DNA from: Bacillota bacterium
Lineage (GTDB): Bacteria > Bacillota > Clostridia > DSM-8532
NCBI GenBank assembly: GCA_023411795.1
Contig: JAEYOK010000013.1
Coordinates: forward strand, 1 to 43,170
DNA: 43,170 nucleotides
Direction of reading: 5' to 3'
Shown piece by piece: positions 24,536 through 32,998 of this stretch. Numbering within the stretch: the first letter of the stretch is position 1; the number at the start of each line of letters is the position of its first letter. A program made the position numbers and the translations under genes. Under the pieces are notes generated by a model that saw only the letters and a list, made by a program, of their open reading frames with translations, made no database searches and was not told the DNA's origin.

Positions 24536-25102
24536 GTGACAAAACGCGAATTGTATGAAAAAGTTTACACGATGTTAGATAAAACAACGCCACTTCTGAC
24601 TGATTGCGGAGAGTTGTGCAGCCATGCTTGCTGTGCTTCAACAGAAGAAGCATCGGGAATGTATCTTTACCCGGGCGAGGAAGAAATGTATTCGGATAAT
24701 CCGACCTGGATTAGAATTGAACAATCATCTTTTACCTATGGGAATGGTAAGCCGGTTTCTATAGCAATTTGTAATGAACATTGCCAACGCTCATTAAGGC
24801 CTTTGGCATGCAGGATTTTTCCGCTTACCCCATATATGGATCATAACAGATCACTTACCATAAAAGTGGATTCACGTGCCGTTCCGATATGTCCTTTAGC
24901 AAGAGAGTCATCAACACATCAGCTTGAAGAGAACTTCATAAATACAGTTGCAAATGTTTTTAGATTACTGATTAAAGATAATGAAATAAAGTCCTTTATT
25001 CTGAGCTTATCCCGGTTAATGGATGAGCAAGAGGATTTTTTTATGCGAATGACCGGGACCCAAAGAGAGAAAAAGCAAAGAAGGGCAGTTAGAAGACGCT
25101 AG
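24536..25102 (+). CDS. cysteine-cluster protein (YkgJ-like), function unknown
   Basis: A 188-aa cytoplasmic protein with grouped cysteines and histidines in its first two thirds: CGELCSHACC near 23-32, CNEHC and ACRIFPLTP near 80-100, and CPLA near 120. This resembles the YkgJ/UPF0153 zinc- or iron-binding domain, although the match is by pattern only. The C-terminus is basic (KKQRRAVRRR). GTG start at 24536 follows AAGGAG. It diverges from the nitrogenase-like operon and shares its upstream region, so it could respond to the same control. Confidence 0.6.
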   Translation: MTKRELYEKVYTMLDKTTPLLTDCGELCSHACCASTEEASGMYLYPGEEEMYSDNPTWIRIEQSSFTYGNGKPVSIAICNEHCQRSLRPLACRIFPLTPYMDHNRSLTIKVDSRAVPICPLARESSTHQLEENFINTVANVFRLLIKDNEIKSFILSLSRLMDEQEDFFMRMTGTQREKKQRRAVRRR

Positions 25103-25209
25103 ACCTAACTTAAATACTATGACTTTAAAAATATATTTGGGAAAAATGAACCAAAAGAGCTCCTCGTCGTCTAACTAAATGCATTAATAAATTTACAGAG
25201 GAGAACGCA

Positions 25210-25719
25210 ATGAAAAAACTACTTTTATTATTACTTACAGTAACCTTGGTCTTTAGTTTCGCTGCATGCCAGTCGAAACCCTCCGGCACAGACCCTACCG
25301 GAGATGGCAAAAAGAACGAGAACCTTGAAGGCAGTCTTGAAGATATTTTAAATAAAATATATGATACTGCAGATTTAGAAAGTGATTTTACAGAAAGCTT
25401 GCTTGTTAATGAAATCAACTCAGAGAACTGTGCTTATCATCTCGGTAAAGAGGGTATCGAATTTGAATCGGCTATAGCTTCAGTTCCCATGATATCAGTC
25501 CATGCTTATGAGCTTGATCTTGTAAGGGTTAAAGAAGGTGCTGATGTCGAAAAAATAAAGACTGAAATAAAAGAAAACGTGGATCCCAGAAAGTGGATTT
25601 GCGTTGGTGTTGACCCTCAAAACGTAATTGTAGACAATATCGGTGATGTTATAATCGTAATTCTGAGCGATGATAACGGTAAAGCATTGCATGATGCATT
25701 TCTTGCGCTAAAGGGTTAA
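25210..25719 (+). CDS. DUF4358-family lipoprotein
   Basis: A 169-aa predicted lipoprotein. The signal peptide ends in SFAAC with Cys20 as the lipidation site, followed by a short Lys/Gly/Pro linker and a DUF4358-like domain. DUF4358 genes commonly precede MBOAT acyltransferase and DHHW genes in Clostridia, as here; their function is not established. It lies 1 bp before the MBOAT start, so the two are co-translated. ATG 25210 has GAGGAG. Confidence 0.75.
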   Translation: MKKLLLLLLTVTLVFSFAACQSKPSGTDPTGDGKKNENLEGSLEDILNKIYDTADLESDFTESLLVNEINSENCAYHLGKEGIEFESAIASVPMISVHAYELDLVRVKEGADVEKIKTEIKENVDPRKWICVGVDPQNVIVDNIGDVIIVILSDDNGKALHDAFLALKG

Positions 25720-25720
25720 T

Positions 25721-27124
25721 ATGCTATTTTCCAGTATTAGTTTTCTATATTACTTCTTACCTATAGTATTGGCTTTGTATTTTTTATCTCCTTGGAAATT
25801 GAAGAACGGCGTTTTGCTGTTGGCAAGCCTCTTCTTTTATTTCTACGGAGAGCCGATGTATTCCGTTTTAATGATAGTATCCATTGTTTCGGGCTATCTT
25901 CACGGATTATGGATAGATAGGGCGAGGGGAAGCCGGTATGCTAAAATACCGGTTATCTCCTCAATAATTTTTAGTATTGGATTACTTATTTTCTTCAAGT
26001 ACACCGATTTCATTATTGAAAATTTAAACTGGGTGTTAAATACAGATATACCCCTTACTAATATTTTATTACCTATCGGAATAAGCTTTTATACCTTTCA
26101 GATTCTATCTTATACAATAGATGTATATAGGGGCGAAGCAGATGTTCAGAAAAACTTACTTAACTTTGCAGCATATGTTTCACTTTTTCCACAGTTAATT
26201 GCAGGACCTATTGTGAGATATACTACCGTAGAAAAAGAGCTTAATGAGAGAACTCATTCTCTTTCAGATGCGGCATATGGAATTAACAGATTTATCATAG
26301 GCTTGTCTAAAAAGGTTTTAATAGCCAATACACTCGGAGAGCTGGTTGAGATATTTAAAAACACCGCAGAGAAGACAGTCTTATTCTACTGGGTATCGGC
26401 AATTGCCTTTATGCTGCAAATCTACTTTGATTTTTCGGCTTATAGTGATATGGCAATCGGATTGGGAAGAATATTTGGGTTTCATTTTCTGGAGAATTTC
26501 AATTATCCCTTTATAGCCAAGAGCATATCTGAGTTTTGGCGAAGATGGCATATATCCCTCGGAACCTGGTTTAGGGACTATGTATATATCCCCATGGGTG
26601 GGAACCGTGTTAATACCCTAAAGTGGATAAGAAACATCATTGTTGTTTGGTTTCTGACCGGATTTTGGCATGGTGCTCAATGGAACTTTATAATATGGGG
26701 GTTATATTTCGCTTTGTTTTTATCCCTTGAGAAGAATTTCTTTAAGAAGGTTCTCGAAAAGCTTCCGGCAGCGGTAAGCCATTTATATTTGCTGTTTTTC
26801 ATTACAATTAGCTTTGTAATATTTAACGGAGATGGAATGAAAGAAAGCCTTACAAATCTGAAGGGGATGTTTGGGCTTCTTAATATACCCTTTTCCAATA
26901 TGGAAACTATTTATTACATAAAAAGCTATCTGGTTGTTTTAATAATAGCGGTAATCGGAGCTACGCCGATAGTATCTGGTTTTATTAAAAAGGCCGGCGA
27001 GAATAAAGAATTTGGGCAAGTAATTAATTTTCTTGAGCCCATAGCCCACATTTTATTGTTGTTATTTGTAACTGGGTACCTTATTGATGGCTCTTTTAAT
27101 CCATTTTTGTATTTTAGGTTTTAA
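25721..27124 (+). CDS. MBOAT-family O-acyltransferase (AlgI/PatA-like)
   Basis: A 467-aa polytopic membrane enzyme that moves acyl groups, usually acetate, across the membrane to surface polymers. The catalytic His is His317 in FLTGFWHGAQWN; the RRWHISLGTWFRDYVYIP block around 274-291 is the other family hallmark. It sits between the DUF4358 lipoprotein (1 bp upstream) and the DHHW protein (14 bp downstream), the usual partners for O-acetylation of extracellular polysaccharide or peptidoglycan. Confidence 0.92.
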   Translation: MLFSSISFLYYFLPIVLALYFLSPWKLKNGVLLLASLFFYFYGEPMYSVLMIVSIVSGYLHGLWIDRARGSRYAKIPVISSIIFSIGLLIFFKYTDFIIENLNWVLNTDIPLTNILLPIGISFYTFQILSYTIDVYRGEADVQKNLLNFAAYVSLFPQLIAGPIVRYTTVEKELNERTHSLSDAAYGINRFIIGLSKKVLIANTLGELVEIFKNTAEKTVLFYWVSAIAFMLQIYFDFSAYSDMAIGLGRIFGFHFLENFNYPFIAKSISEFWRRWHISLGTWFRDYVYIPMGGNRVNTLKWIRNIIVVWFLTGFWHGAQWNFIIWGLYFALFLSLEKNFFKKVLEKLPAAVSHLYLLFFITISFVIFNGDGMKESLTNLKGMFGLLNIPFSNMETIYYIKSYLVVLIIAVIGATPIVSGFIKKAGENKEFGQVINFLEPIAHILLLLFVTGYLIDGSFNPFLYFRF

Positions 27125-27138
27125 CACATGAGGTTTAT

Positions 27139-28242
27139 ATGAATAAACATGTAAAAAATATTGTAGTAATAATATGCTTCATCTCAATTCTTTCAGGCTT
27201 TATGCTAAGTAACGTTATCAAGGCTGATGCTGATTTCTCTTACAGCGAAAGGAGAAAGCTTGCACAATTACCTAAGTTTTCATTCCAGAAGCTTTTCTCG
27301 GGGGAGTTGTTTGAGGAGTTTGAGAAGTATACTCTTGACCAATTTATATTAAGAGACGATTTAAGGGGACTAAAGGCCATAGGTTCTTATTACATCTTAA
27401 ACAAGAAGGATAACAATGGAATTTATATAATTGATGGGAATATAGGAAAAATCGAATACCCTCTTAATGATAAATCAGTTCTTAATGCAGCTAAAAAGCT
27501 TAATGAGGTTTATGAAAAATATCTTAAGGGTATGAAGGTTTATTATTCTATAATACCCGATAAGAATTATTTTTTAGCCTCAAAAAACGGATATCCCTCA
27601 ATGGATTATGATAAGCTGCAAGCAATAATGAATCAACAGCTCGAAAGCATGAAATATATATATTTGTTTGGTTCCTTGGATATAGAGGGTTACTACAAAA
27701 CTGATATTCACTGGAGTCAGGACAAAGTAATAGATGCGGCCAACGAGCTTTTAGAGAAAATGTGCACAGGAGAGCAGGTTGACAAAAATCAATATCAGGC
27801 GAAAGAATTGTATCCATTTTACGGATCATATTCCGGGCAGTTTGGACTAAAATCTACTCCCGACAAATTAATTTATCTCACTAATGAAATGCTTGAAAAA
27901 GCTGTAGTCTATGACTATGAAACAAAGATCTACAGTGGCATATATATGGTGGAAAAGTTTGAAGGAACGGATCCCTACGATGTTTATCTCTCAGGGGCAA
28001 AGGCACTTATAACAATTGAAAATCCTGATAGTGTGACCGAGAGGGAGCTAATATTATTTAGGGATTCTTTTGGAAGCAGTATTGCGCCGCTTTTACTCTC
28101 AGGGTACTCAAAGATAACATTAGTTGACCTTCGCTATATTTCAACAGACTTGTTGGATGAATACATTGATTTCTCTGAGAATCAGGATGTATTGTTTCTT
28201 TATAACACAATGATATTAAATAATAGTTATATGCTGAAATGA
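27139..28242 (+). CDS. DHHW-family protein (AlgJ/AlgX-like O-acetylation partner)
   Basis: A 367-aa extracytoplasmic protein anchored by one N-terminal helix (about 7-27). The DHHW/SGNH-like features are KTDIHWSQDK (Asp189, His191) and a later FRDSFGSSI serine motif. AlgJ/AlgX relatives take acetyl groups from the MBOAT protein and place them on the polymer. It is the last gene of the cassette; its TGA stop lies in the arm of a strong terminator. Confidence 0.85.
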   Translation: MNKHVKNIVVIICFISILSGFMLSNVIKADADFSYSERRKLAQLPKFSFQKLFSGELFEEFEKYTLDQFILRDDLRGLKAIGSYYILNKKDNNGIYIIDGNIGKIEYPLNDKSVLNAAKKLNEVYEKYLKGMKVYYSIIPDKNYFLASKNGYPSMDYDKLQAIMNQQLESMKYIYLFGSLDIEGYYKTDIHWSQDKVIDAANELLEKMCTGEQVDKNQYQAKELYPFYGSYSGQFGLKSTPDKLIYLTNEMLEKAVVYDYETKIYSGIYMVEKFEGTDPYDVYLSGAKALITIENPDSVTERELILFRDSFGSSIAPLLLSGYSKITLVDLRYISTDLLDEYIDFSENQDVLFLYNTMILNNSYMLK

Positions 28243-28267
28243 GTAAACTTTTTACTCATTTTTTTTA
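28239..28267 (+). terminator. terminator of the O-acylation cassette
   Basis: ATGAGTAAA (28239-28247), 3-nt loop, TTTACTCAT (28251-28259), then eight T residues. A textbook intrinsic terminator. Confidence 0.95.
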
Positions 28268-28311
28268 TTACGCAGTAACAAGGTTCCCGGGACTGTGGGG
28301 TGGGGTTCTTA

Positions 28312-28340
28312 TTGACAGGATACGGTAATGGCAATATAAT
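28312..28340 (+). promoter_or_regulatory. consensus promoter of the NAD-salvage operon
   Basis: TTGACA (28312-28317), 17-bp spacer, TATAAT (28335-28340), about 60 bp before the nrtR start codon. Confidence 0.85.
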
Positions 28341-28364
28341 GATATTAACAAAATGATAATATCA
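28340..28364. promoter_or_regulatory. candidate NrtR operator
   Basis: TGATATT (28340-28346) and AATATCA (28358-28364) form a perfect inverted repeat with an 11-bp spacer. It starts at the last base of the -10 and covers the start point. The adjacent gene encodes NrtR, so autoregulation is the simplest reading. Confidence 0.55.
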
Positions 28365-28399
28365 AAAAAACAATAACATACCAGAGATGAGGTGGCATA

Positions 28400-29308
28400 A
28401 TGCAAGATAGCATAAGAAACAAGCAAGGTCTCACAGAAGAGCAATTCCTAGCCAAATATGACGCCGGTAAATTTGACAGGCCTTCAGTTACTGTTGATAT
28501 GCTTATTTTTACTGTGACTAATGGTGAAAAGGAGAACTATAGAAAGCTCTCTGAAAAAGAGCTGAGACTACTGCTGATTAAAAGGGGAGAACATCCATAC
28601 ATGGGCAAATGGGCTCTTCCCGGCGGGTTTGTTCAAATGGATGAAAGCCTTGATAAAGCGGCGTTGAGGGAATTAAAAGAGGAAACTAACATTGATGACA
28701 TATATATGGAACAGCTTTATACATGGGGTGACGTAGGCAGAGACCCGCGAACAAGAGTGATAAGTACTTCATATATGTCATTGGTAGACAGTTCCTCTCT
28801 TAATATAAAAGCAAGTGATGATGCTGATGATGCGAAATGGTTCACAGTATCTGCAAAAACCTTTCAGGAGCAAAAAAATCTTACCGAGGACGGATATATT
28901 CTTCAGAAATTAATCAATTTAAGTTTATCGAACGATGAAGATGATTTGTCTGCTACTATAAAAATCGAAAAACTTGTTGAGGGAAAGGTTACTAAAACAA
29001 GAAGAGAAGTTATCGAATCAAATGGAATAGCTTTTGACCATGCTAAAATGATAGAATATGCTCTTGAAAGATTGAGAAATAAGATTGAGTATACAGATAT
29101 TGTTTTTAATCTAATGCCGGAGCTATTTACCCTGACTGAGCTCCAACAGGTGTATGAGGTTATACTGGACCAGGAATTGCTTAAAGCAAACTTTAGAAGA
29201 AAAATAGCCAGTATGGTCGTTGAAACCAATAATTACACCAGGGATTCGGGACACAGACCGTCCAAGTTGTTTAAATTTAACCCAAACTGGGTTGGAATAA
29301 CAGAATAA
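28400..29308 (+). CDS. nrtR: NrtR-type NUDIX transcriptional regulator
   Basis: A 302-aa protein. Its N-terminal NUDIX domain has the box Gly76-x5-Glu82-x7-Arg90-Glu91-Leu92-x-Glu94-Glu95, with Asn97 in place of the usual Gly. The C-terminal NrtR winged helix covers about 225-300. NrtR proteins repress NAD synthesis and salvage genes and are released by ADP-ribose. The catalytic Glu residues are retained, so hydrolase activity is also possible. It heads an operon with nicotinamidase and nicotinate phosphoribosyltransferase. GAGGTGG ribosome site. Confidence 0.85.
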   Translation: MQDSIRNKQGLTEEQFLAKYDAGKFDRPSVTVDMLIFTVTNGEKENYRKLSEKELRLLLIKRGEHPYMGKWALPGGFVQMDESLDKAALRELKEETNIDDIYMEQLYTWGDVGRDPRTRVISTSYMSLVDSSSLNIKASDDADDAKWFTVSAKTFQEQKNLTEDGYILQKLINLSLSNDEDDLSATIKIEKLVEGKVTKTRREVIESNGIAFDHAKMIEYALERLRNKIEYTDIVFNLMPELFTLTELQQVYEVILDQELLKANFRRKIASMVVETNNYTRDSGHRPSKLFKFNPNWVGITE

Positions 29309-29319
29309 GAGGAGGATTA

Positions 29320-29970
29320 ATGATGGTTAATAGAAATATTGAAAGCTTAAATGAAATAAATAATATGCTGGAAAAGCTGCCGGGAATAAGGCTTGAGGAT
29401 ATAAACGGTGAAAAGTCAGCCTTTGTTATCGTAGATATGATAAATGGGTTTATTAGAGAGGGCGCAATGATGAGCCGAAGAGTGGAGGCAATCATACCCG
29501 CAATAACAGAACTATCAAAGAAGTGTGACCTATTTAATATGAAAAAGTTAGCTTTTGCTGACAGTCATACCGATGCGTCACCTGAATTTGGTTCCTATCC
29601 GACTCATTGTATAAAAGATACCAGCGAAAGCGAGATAGTTGATGAAATCAAAGAAGTGGGCGGATATGTTCTGATTCCTAAAAACTCTACAAATGCCTTT
29701 TTAGAAGAGGCTTTTCAAAAATGGCTTAATGAAAACTCTCAGATTGATACCTTTATAATCACGGGCTGTTGTACCGACATTTGCATTCAACAATTTGCAA
29801 TTACCCTAAAGACCTGGTTTAACAAAAATAATAAAAAGTCCAGGATAATTGTTCCTATGAATGCCGTTGAGACCTATGATTTGGGTCCTCATAACGGAGA
29901 CCTAACAAACACGATGGCGCTGTACAATATGATAATTAACGGAATAGAAGTGGTTAAAGGGGTGGAATAA
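29320..29970 (+). CDS. pncA: nicotinamidase-like cysteine hydrolase
   Basis: A 216-aa isochorismatase-fold hydrolase. The catalytic triad reads as Asp39 (VDMINGF), Lys121 (IPKNSTNAF) and Cys155 (GCCTDICI). The metal-site residues Asp81 and His83 (ADSHTD) and His96 follow the PncA pattern. It would deamidate nicotinamide to nicotinate, the substrate of the next gene's product. ATG 29320 follows GGAGG; an adjacent ATG at 29323 is also possible. It abuts pncB with no gap. Confidence 0.85.
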   Translation: MMVNRNIESLNEINNMLEKLPGIRLEDINGEKSAFVIVDMINGFIREGAMMSRRVEAIIPAITELSKKCDLFNMKKLAFADSHTDASPEFGSYPTHCIKDTSESEIVDEIKEVGGYVLIPKNSTNAFLEEAFQKWLNENSQIDTFIITGCCTDICIQQFAITLKTWFNKNNKKSRIIVPMNAVETYDLGPHNGDLTNTMALYNMIINGIEVVKGVE

Positions 29971-31407
29971 GTGAATAAAACAAATTTGACCATGCTGACT
30001 GATTTTTATGAGCTTACAATGGCCAACGGTTATTTTAATAATGACATGAAAGATAAGATTGCATACTTTGATATGTTTTTCAGAAGAGTTCCCGATGGTG
30101 GCGGCTTTTCCATTATGGCAGGAATTCAACAGTTAATTGAATATTTAAAAGAGTTGAAGTTTGAGGATGAGGACATTGAATTTTTAAGAGGCAAAAACCT
30201 GTTTACCGAAGAATTTTTACAATACCTCAGGGACTTCAAGTTTACCTGTGATGTTTGGGCCATACCCGAAGGGACTCCTATTTTTCCTAATGAGCCAATG
30301 GTGATAGTAAGAGGTCCGGTTATCGAGGCTCAATTTATTGAAACCATGGTGCTTCTGACTATAAATCACCAAAGCCTTATTGCAACTAAAGCAAATCGCA
30401 TAGTAAGAGCTGCACAGGGAAGAGCTATTATGGAATTCGGCTCCAGAAGGGCACATGGTGCAGAAGGAGCTATAAATGGCGCAAGAGCTGCCTATATAGG
30501 CGGATGTATCGGTACAGCCTGTACTATCACTGATAAAGAGTTCGGTGTTCCAGCATTGGGAACCATGGCTCATAGCTGGGTGCAACTGTTTCCTACTGAA
30601 TTGGAGGCATTCCGTGCTTATGCAAGGACATACCCGTCTGAATGCACTTTGCTGGTTGATACCTATAATGTTCTTAAATCAGGAGTACCAAATGCCATAA
30701 GAGTGTTTAAAGAAGAAGTTGTTCCAAAGGGGTTTCGACCTAAAGGAATCAGAATAGATTCGGGAGATATCACGTACCTGTCTAAAAAAGCAAGGAAAAT
30801 GCTAGATGAAGCAGGTTTCCCGGATTGTAAAATAGTGGCATCAAATTCTCTTGATGAGTTTGTTATCCGAGATATGCTCATCAATGGTGCCCGTGTGGAT
30901 TTCTTTGGTGTCGGTGAACGCCTTATTACGTCCAAATCCTCGCCGGTATTCGATGGGGTATATAAGCTGGTGGCTGTTGAGGAAAACGGTGAAATAATCC
31001 CCAAAATAAAGATTAGCGAAAACACGGCTAAGATAACAAATCCCGGATATAAGGTGCTTTGGCGTTTATCTGACAAGGAGAGCGGAAAAGCAATAGCCGA
31101 TGTCCTTACTGAGCATGATGAGATTATTGATGAAAATTTACCCTATGAACTGTTTGATCCTGAATTTACATGGAAGAGAAAGACTGTGACAAACTTTAGG
31201 GCCAAAAGGCTTTTGACCAAGATATTCGATAAAGGGAATTGTATATATGAAAGCCCTGCACTAAATGATATTCAACGCCAGTGCAAAGAAAACGTTGATA
31301 TGCTGTGGGATGAAGTGAAGAGATTTGAAAGCCCCCATAATTATTATGTTGATTTATCTCTGAAACTATGGTCAACAAAAGAGAGGTTGCTAAAGGAAAA
31401 CTCATAG
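29971..31407 (+). CDS. pncB: nicotinate phosphoribosyltransferase
   Basis: A 478-aa enzyme converting nicotinate and PRPP to nicotinate mononucleotide. It has the N-terminal LTDFYELTMANGYF motif, the central EFGSRRAHG block with the phosphohistidine-type region near 155-165, and the RIDSGD phosphate-binding segment. The GTG start directly follows the pncA stop, so translation is coupled. It completes the two-step nicotinamide salvage route controlled by NrtR. Confidence 0.93.
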   Translation: MNKTNLTMLTDFYELTMANGYFNNDMKDKIAYFDMFFRRVPDGGGFSIMAGIQQLIEYLKELKFEDEDIEFLRGKNLFTEEFLQYLRDFKFTCDVWAIPEGTPIFPNEPMVIVRGPVIEAQFIETMVLLTINHQSLIATKANRIVRAAQGRAIMEFGSRRAHGAEGAINGARAAYIGGCIGTACTITDKEFGVPALGTMAHSWVQLFPTELEAFRAYARTYPSECTLLVDTYNVLKSGVPNAIRVFKEEVVPKGFRPKGIRIDSGDITYLSKKARKMLDEAGFPDCKIVASNSLDEFVIRDMLINGARVDFFGVGERLITSKSSPVFDGVYKLVAVEENGEIIPKIKISENTAKITNPGYKVLWRLSDKESGKAIADVLTEHDEIIDENLPYELFDPEFTWKRKTVTNFRAKRLLTKIFDKGNCIYESPALNDIQRQCKENVDMLWDEVKRFESPHNYYVDLSLKLWSTKERLLKENS

Positions 31408-31585
31408 ATATATTATTAGTGTAGGGGTATGCATTGGGCGCCAAATATATGCCGCTGGCCCTAATGGCAAAATAAATACTGTGAGGTTATTATGCTGCGA
31501 AAACAATAAAAATAGTTTGATATAAGCTATTTAAAAGGATATAGTTAACTTAATAAAGAGACCGTTTGAATGGGAGGAATGTGAT

Positions 31586-32308
31586 ATGAATTTCAACCCT
31601 AATAGCAGCTTTTTATATCTTGTGGCAGTTTTAGTTATTCTCTTTATCCTTGCTCAGTCCCTGTTCTTTTTGATAAGGGCATACAAGAGGGGAAAAGAAA
31701 TTGGGATGGAGCCAAAGAAGCTAAGAAAAACCATAACCTCATCCGCTATCTTTACAATTGCCCCCGCTATTTCGATACTATTAGGTGTGTTAACTTTATC
31801 AAAATTCCTTGGTCTGCCTCTGCCATGGATTAGGCTAAGCGTGATAGGAGCCATTACATATGAATTGCCCGCCGCAACTTCAACGGCTTCCGCTCTGGGA
31901 GTATCCCTCTCTGAAACAATTACCGACCCGAAAGTTTATTCAGCAATCGCATGGGTTATGACTCTTGGAATTTTGCCCAGCACCATTCTGGTTCCAATTC
32001 TATTAAAACGTATACAGGGCGGCCTTGTATCCATTAAGAACAAGGATAGCAAATGGGGGGACCTATTAATTACAGCAATGTTCCTAGGTATGATATCCGC
32101 ATTTATGGGCATGGTTTTTTCCAATATACGAAACGGCTTGACCGGTTGGATTCCTATCTTTGTTATGGTTTTCTCAGCCTTGCTTATGATTATATGCGGG
32201 CTTCTTATCAAAGTTCTCAAAATTAAGTGGCTACAGGACTATGCCTTGCCCATATGTATGCTTGGTGCTATGGTCTTTGCGATAATAATCACGCCTATTA
32301 TGGCTTAA
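31586..32308 (+). CDS. DUF5058-family membrane protein
   Basis: A 240-aa polytopic protein with about six to seven membrane helices and a short basic loop after the first (RAYKRGKEIGMEPKKLRKT). I recognise the DUF5058 family, found next to a smaller membrane protein and an M20 metallohydrolase, as here. It may be one half of an uptake system for a peptide-like substrate; this is inference from neighbours. GGGAGG ribosome site. The gap upstream (31408-31585) shows nothing I can assign. Confidence 0.75.
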   Translation: MNFNPNSSFLYLVAVLVILFILAQSLFFLIRAYKRGKEIGMEPKKLRKTITSSAIFTIAPAISILLGVLTLSKFLGLPLPWIRLSVIGAITYELPAATSTASALGVSLSETITDPKVYSAIAWVMTLGILPSTILVPILLKRIQGGLVSIKNKDSKWGDLLITAMFLGMISAFMGMVFSNIRNGLTGWIPIFVMVFSALLMIICGLLIKVLKIKWLQDYALPICMLGAMVFAIIITPIMA

Positions 32309-32321
32309 GGGGGGTATAAGT

Positions 32322-32981
32322 ATGAACGGTAAGACTTATGATGAGGGCACTCATTACTATGGAAAGTTATGGATATGGACCGCGGCTGTCATTTTCCTCC
32401 TAGTACCTATTTCAGTATGTGTATACTATAATGCATGGCCACCGTTTACATCGGTTTTCAAGGGACTTTTAGGGGTTGCCCCAATATTCTGGACAGTAGG
32501 CGCTATTGAGGTTATAACCTTTACTCCTATGTTAGGCACGGGAGGCTCTTATCTTGGCTTTGTAACAGGCAATCTGACTAATCTTAAAGTACCGTGCGCA
32601 ATTAATGCCATGGAGATTAATGATGTCAAGTCAAACACAGAAGAAGGAGATGTCGTTTCCACTATCGCAGTTGCTACATCCTCAATAGTGACAACGTTTA
32701 TTATAGCAATCGGAGTGCTTCTTCTTGGAACCTTAACACCGATACTTAATTCACCCACTTTAAAACCGGCATTTGATAATATACTTCCGGCGTTGTTTGG
32801 CGGATTGGGTGTAGTATATATCAGTAAGAACTGGAAATTAGCAATAACACCTATGTTATTTATGATAATTTTATTTACTTCGGCACCCTCCCTTGCAAGC
32901 TCAGTAGGCATCCTAGTGCCGGTTGGAGCCATAATATCCATCTTAATGGCAAGGTTACTCTATAAGAAAAACATAATATAA
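32322..32981 (+). CDS. membrane protein, probable partner of DUF5058 protein
   Basis: A 219-aa hydrophobic protein with about five to six helices and a polar central loop (NAMEINDVKSNTEEGD, about 98-113). I do not recognise a named domain. It starts 13 bp after the DUF5058 gene with a GGGGGG ribosome site and ends 17 bp before the M20 gene, so the three form one unit. A two-subunit transporter with the DUF5058 protein is plausible. Confidence 0.65.
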   Translation: MNGKTYDEGTHYYGKLWIWTAAVIFLLVPISVCVYYNAWPPFTSVFKGLLGVAPIFWTVGAIEVITFTPMLGTGGSYLGFVTGNLTNLKVPCAINAMEINDVKSNTEEGDVVSTIAVATSSIVTTFIIAIGVLLLGTLTPILNSPTLKPAFDNILPALFGGLGVVYISKNWKLAITPMLFMIILFTSAPSLASSVGILVPVGAIISILMARLLYKKNII

Positions 32982-32998
32982 CGGTGAGGTGCTTTCCT

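Noticed and set aside
28275..28318. A degenerate RAYT repeat upstream of nrtR
   Set aside because: TAACAAGG and GGGGTTCTTATTGACA resemble parts of the 27-mer, but the centre and length differ, and TTGACA here is explained as the promoter -35.
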